From: Candidatus Rifleibacteriota bacterium
Lineage (GTDB): Bacteria > Riflebacteria > Ozemobacteria > Ozemobacterales > Ozemobacteraceae
Length of the DNA stretch: 23,509 nucleotides
Assembly: GCA_029560455.1 (NCBI GenBank)
Contig: JAKQKW010000103.1
Coordinates: 1-23,509 of the forward strand
Reading direction: 5' to 3'
Under the pieces are notes generated by a model that was not told the DNA's origin, did not search any database, and saw only the letters and a program-made list of their open reading frames with translations. Shown piece after piece: positions 20,376-23,509 of the stretch (its first letter is position 1; every line of letters starts with the position of its first letter). A program made the translations under genes and the position numbers.

Positions 20376-21350
20376 ATGATTGCGGTACAGTCACTGACCC
20401 GGCATTTTGGCTCGATAAAGGCCGTAGACAACATATCATTCACGGTCGACAAGGGCGAAATCCTTGGCTTTCTCGGGCCGAACGGCGCGGGCAAATCGAC
20501 GACCATGAAGATGATTACCACGTTTCTGCCCCCCACATCGGGCACAGCGACCGTCGGCGGCTTCGACGTGATAGCGCAGCCGCTCGAAGCGCGTGCGAAG
20601 ATCGGTTATCTGCCTGAATCTTCGCCTTCTTATCGCGACATGAATGTTTTTGACTTTCTCATGTTCGCAGCCGAAGTACGCGGTTACGACGGTGACGAGC
20701 GCCTGAACCGGGTTAAGAAGATAATGGAAACCTGCAATCTCAAAGAGGTTGCCTACCAGCAGATCGACACCCTGTCGAAAGGTTTCAGACAGCGCGTCGG
20801 GTTTGCCCAGGCTTTTTTGCATGACCCTGAATATCTGATTCTCGATGAGCCGACTGACGGTCTCGACCCCAACCAGAAGCAGGAAGTGCGCAACCTCATC
20901 AAACAGATGGGTCGCGAAAAGTGCATCATTCTCTCGACCCACATTCTCGAAGAGGTCGAAGCGGTCTGCAGTCGTGCCATCATCATCGGCGAGGGAAAAA
21001 TCGTCGCCGACAGCAGCCCCGAAGAACTGCGCAGCCGCTCGAAGCTTCACGGCGCCATCACTCTCGAACTGATCGGCGTCGATGTCAAAGACGCTCTGGC
21101 CGGCCTCGAAAAGGTGCAGTTCGTCGATCGTGTGACCGACCTGACGCCATCAGCCGAAGAAGGTGGTTCTGAAAAGAACGGCAAGAAAGTCATCAGGCTG
21201 CGCCTTTACCCGATGAGCGGCAAGTCGATCGCCCACGAAACCGCAAGTTTCGTTCACCAGAAAAACTGGCAGGTCGACGGCTTCACCGTCGAAAAGGGCG
21301 ATCTGAACGAAGTCTTCTATAACCTGACGAAAGGGGGCGTTGCCAGATGA
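20376..21350 (+). CDS. ABC transporter ATP-binding protein, GldA-like
   Basis: A 324-residue ABC ATPase. Walker A is GPNGAGKST (34-42), the Q-loop region is YLPESSPSYRD (78-88), the signature is LSKGFRQRVGF (133-143), Walker B with D-loop is LILDEPTDGLDP (154-165), and the switch His is in LSTHILEEV. The C-terminal 100 residues are the extra domain common in Gld/NosF-type ATPases. AAGGAGG lies seven bases before the ATG. It is the first gene of an operon of ATPase, permease and GldG-like auxiliary protein. Homologues named GldA serve gliding motility in Bacteroidetes, but the same set is widespread in bacteria that do not glide, so the substrate and role here are open. Confidence 0.93.
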   Translation: MIAVQSLTRHFGSIKAVDNISFTVDKGEILGFLGPNGAGKSTTMKMITTFLPPTSGTATVGGFDVIAQPLEARAKIGYLPESSPSYRDMNVFDFLMFAAEVRGYDGDERLNRVKKIMETCNLKEVAYQQIDTLSKGFRQRVGFAQAFLHDPEYLILDEPTDGLDPNQKQEVRNLIKQMGREKCIILSTHILEEVEAVCSRAIIIGEGKIVADSSPEELRSRSKLHGAITLELIGVDVKDALAGLEKVQFVDRVTDLTPSAEEGGSEKNGKKVIRLRLYPMSGKSIAHETASFVHQKNWQVDGFTVEKGDLNEVFYNLTKGGVAR

Positions 21351-22081
21351 GAAACTTCAAAGCCGTTTTGAAACGCGAGCTCAAAAGCTATTTCGAGTCG
21401 CCGGTCGCTTATGTCTTTATTGTGATTTTCCTGCTGGCAACCTCTGGCTGCACTTTCTTCATTTCAAGGTTTTTCGAAAACCGCATCGCTACGCTCGAGC
21501 CGTTCTTTATCTGGCACCCCTGGCTGTATCTGTTTCTGGTGCCGGCGGTCGGGATGCGCCTCTGGTCTGAAGAGCGCAAGAGCGGCACGATCGAATTGCT
21601 GTTCACACTGCCAATCACCCTGTGGGAAGCCCTGGCCGGCAAGTTCGTCGCTGCCTGGCTGTTCATCGGCATCGCGCTGGTGCTGACTTTCCCGATGGTG
21701 CTTACGGTAGCTTATCTTGGCAGTCCTGATTACGGCATCATCTTCAGTTCTTATCTCGGTTCATTCATGCTGGCCGGCGGCTTTCTTGCCGTTACCTGCC
21801 TGTTTTCGGCGATGACCAAGAATCAGGTCATCAGCTTTGTAATTTCGGTCGTTGCCTGCTTTGCGATGCTGATGCTCGGCGTCGGCGTCTTTACCGACTT
21901 TTTGAACCGCTATCTGCCGGTATGGCTGTCTGACGCAATTTCGGCCTTCAGCTTTTTCACGCATTATCAGGGCTTTCAGCGTGGCCTGATCGACAGCCGC
22001 GATCTGGTGTATTTCATTTCGGTGATCGTGTTCATGCTTGCGGCCAACGCCCTGGTGCTTGAGCGCAAGAAAGCCGAGTAA
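21347..22081 (+). CDS. ABC transporter permease, GldF-like
   Basis: A 244-residue ABC-2-type permease. Six hydrophobic segments are visible: near 18-38 (VAYVFIVIFLLATSG), 60-70 (LYLFLVPAVGM), 100-125 (AWLFIGIALVLTFPMVLT), 135-160 (YLGSFMLAGGFLAVTCLFSA), 163-185 (VISFVISVVACFAMLMLGVG) and 222-240 (FISVIVFMLAANALVL). LWSEERKSGTIELLFTLPIT is the family's conserved cytoplasmic loop, where the ATPase docks. It overlaps the ATPase gene by four bases (ATGA), so the two are translationally coupled. A purine-rich GGGGG stretch lies upstream of the start. Confidence 0.92.
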   Translation: MRNFKAVLKRELKSYFESPVAYVFIVIFLLATSGCTFFISRFFENRIATLEPFFIWHPWLYLFLVPAVGMRLWSEERKSGTIELLFTLPITLWEALAGKFVAAWLFIGIALVLTFPMVLTVAYLGSPDYGIIFSSYLGSFMLAGGFLAVTCLFSAMTKNQVISFVISVVACFAMLMLGVGVFTDFLNRYLPVWLSDAISAFSFFTHYQGFQRGLIDSRDLVYFISVIVFMLAANALVLERKKAE

Positions 22082-22092
22082 GGAGGCAGACA

Positions 22093-23509
22093 ATGACCAG
22101 TAATACCAATCATAATGCAAAAATTGGCGGCATTGCGGCTTCATTGGCTTCAGTGCTGCTGTTCGGCGTAATTCTCATCGCGGTGAATTTCATTTCGGGC
22201 TTTGCGGTTCTGCGTGCCGACCTGACTGCCGAAAAGCTGTTCACCCTGTCTGAAGGTACGAAGGCGGTGCTCGGCAAACTCAATGATAAAACCCGCCTCA
22301 AATTCTATTTTTCGCGCTCGATGGCCAACGTGCCTTTTCTCTATAAACAGTATGGGAAAAGGGTAGAGGAATTTCTCGGCGAATACGTGTCTGCCAGCGG
22401 CGGCAGGCTTGAACTCGAAGTTCTCGACCCGCAGCCCGACACTGATGTCGAAGAATGGGCGGTTAAATACGGTCTTGCCGCAGCCGGCCTGCCGACCGGC
22501 GAAAAATTCTATCTTGGCATGGTGGCTATGGCCGCCGACAAGGAAGAGGTGATTCCGTTCTTCGCCGTCGATCGCGAAGAATTTCTCGAATACGACATCA
22601 CCCGTGCCATCGTTCAGGTTTCGGCCGCGAAAAAACCGGTAATTGGCATTCTCTCACCACTGCCGGTTCTCAGAGCTGACAACATGCCGTTCATGGCGCC
22701 ACAGCCGGGACAGCCCGATGACTGGCTTTTTGTCAAAGAACTGCGCAAGAATTTTGAGATTCGCAGAGTCGAAGAGAACAGCGACACAATCAGCCCCGAA
22801 ATCAATCTGCTGATGGTCATTCACCCGAAAAACCTGCCCGAATCGACGGTTTATGCAATCGACCAGTTCGTCGTCAAAGGCGGGCGGGCGATCGTTATGG
22901 TCGACCCGGCAGCAATGGCCGACAACCAGCAGGCCGCCGCCAACCCGTTCATGGGTATGATGAACCGCTCGTCAGATGTTCCGGCTCTGTTCAAGGCCTG
23001 GGGCGTCGATTACAGCCCGCAGAAACTTGCCGCCGACGTGAATTCTGCGACTCAGGTCAACATGGGCCCGCAGGGGCTTGGCAATCACCCGCTTTGGTTG
23101 AGCATCAAAGGTGAATCTTTCAATCGCGAAGCTGCCGTCAGCGGCAAACTCAACGGCATGTTGCTCGTCAATTCAGGCTTCTTGAGCAAGGCTCAGGGCT
23201 CAACTTACGAATTCACCAATGTTCTGCAGACCACGGCCGCCGGTAACGAAACCGATATCATGAAGGCGATGACCGTTCCTGACGAAATCGTGCGCAGCCT
23301 GCCGGCGACCGGCAGTCAGAAAACCCTTGCGGCGATGATCAGAGGCGAGTTCGCTTCTGCCTTTGCAGAACCCCCGGCAATTGCCGCACCAGAGGGTGAA
23401 ACTGAAGATGCGAAAAAAGCCAGAGAAGCCCGCCATGCCGATCTTAAGACAAAGCATGTTGCCAAAGCCACTTCGGCCGTTTCGGTAATGGTGGTTGCCG
23501 ATACCGACC
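22093..23509 (+). CDS. GldG-like ABC auxiliary protein, partial
   Basis: The frame starts at the ATG at 22093, which has AGGAGG six bases upstream, and is open to the end of the window (472 codons). A short cytoplasmic N-terminus is followed by a membrane anchor (about 14-40, SLASVLLFGVILIAVNFISG). The periplasmic part follows, with ADLTAEKLFTLSEGTKAVL, then EYDITRAIVQVSAAKKPVIG, then IDQFVVKGGRAIVMVDPA, all matching the GldG/ABC-type auxiliary family (ABC_transp_aux). The last visible residues, VSVMVVADTD, are the conserved end-domain strand; in the family a C-terminal helix region would follow outside the window. It begins 12 bases after the permease stop and completes the exporter complex. 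Confidence 0.9.
   Translation, partial: MTSNTNHNAKIGGIAASLASVLLFGVILIAVNFISGFAVLRADLTAEKLFTLSEGTKAVLGKLNDKTRLKFYFSRSMANVPFLYKQYGKRVEEFLGEYVSASGGRLELEVLDPQPDTDVEEWAVKYGLAAAGLPTGEKFYLGMVAMAADKEEVIPFFAVDREEFLEYDITRAIVQVSAAKKPVIGILSPLPVLRADNMPFMAPQPGQPDDWLFVKELRKNFEIRRVEENSDTISPEINLLMVIHPKNLPESTVYAIDQFVVKGGRAIVMVDPAAMADNQQAAANPFMGMMNRSSDVPALFKAWGVDYSPQKLAADVNSATQVNMGPQGLGNHPLWLSIKGESFNREAAVSGKLNGMLLVNSGFLSKAQGSTYEFTNVLQTTAAGNETDIMKAMTVPDEIVRSLPATGSQKTLAAMIRGEFASAFAEPPAIAAPEGETEDAKKAREARHADLKTKHVAKATSAVSVMVVADTD

Noticed and set aside
20376..23509. Gliding motility machinery
   Set aside because: The Gld-like ABC set alone is widespread in non-gliding bacteria; no other gld or spr genes are in the window.

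Overview
The window is bacterial chromosome with one edge of a mobile island. Genes are tightly packed, Shine-Dalgarno sites and sigma70-type promoters are clear, and several products carry Sec-type signal peptides. The gene mix is a Gld-type ABC transporter, a CvpA-like protein, an HDOD protein, a B12-binding/radical SAM protein and a DUF1538 membrane protein. That points to a Gram-negative-like bacterium, but nothing visible fixes the phylum and no species is claimed.

Region 1 (1 to about 5250) looks like the end of an integrated element beside tRNA-Gln. It holds the C-terminus of a type I restriction HsdR subunit, then a minus-strand replication module: an archaeo-eukaryotic-type primase whose stop codon overlaps the next reading frame (TAATG), a P4/D5-type SF3 helicase-primase and an ORF6N-domain DNA-binding protein. 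Ahead of the primase is an 8-codon minigene whose start region nearly copies the primase's own start, followed by two hairpins, the second abutting the primase RBS. The island is visibly more AT-rich than the rest. It also carries an 18-bp inverted repeat (521-618) and nested inverted repeats in its gaps. No integrase is in view.

Region 2 (5255 to about 9790) has three isolated tRNA genes (Gln-CTG, Leu-GAG, Ser-CGA), each with its own terminator. Gln and Leu have the same TTGACT-17-TATAAT promoter; the Ser promoter is weaker. Between them lie a radical SAM protein, a small exported protein with a candidate sigma54 promoter, a DUF2971 protein, and a two-TM membrane protein whose start codon is framed by four alternating TTACCACA half-sites.

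Region 3 (9847 to 15806) has a CvpA-like membrane protein and an exported TPR/HEFTH metallopeptidase on the minus strand. On the plus strand a promoter drives a translationally coupled pair: a duplicated DUF1538 membrane protein and a 375-aa protein that reads as three PII-like modules in one chain. This is the most interesting functional unit, a putative transporter with an apparently single-chain PII pseudo-trimer as its partner.

Region 4 (15856 to 19207, minus strand) has an HDOD protein, a small exported protein and a transglutaminase-like exported protein. The signal peptide of the last can only be read if translation starts at an AUC codon.

Region 5 (19490 to the end, plus strand) has an exported protein with two DxDGxG loops. 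It is followed by a Gld-like ABC operon of ATPase, permease and GldG-like auxiliary protein, the last running off the window.
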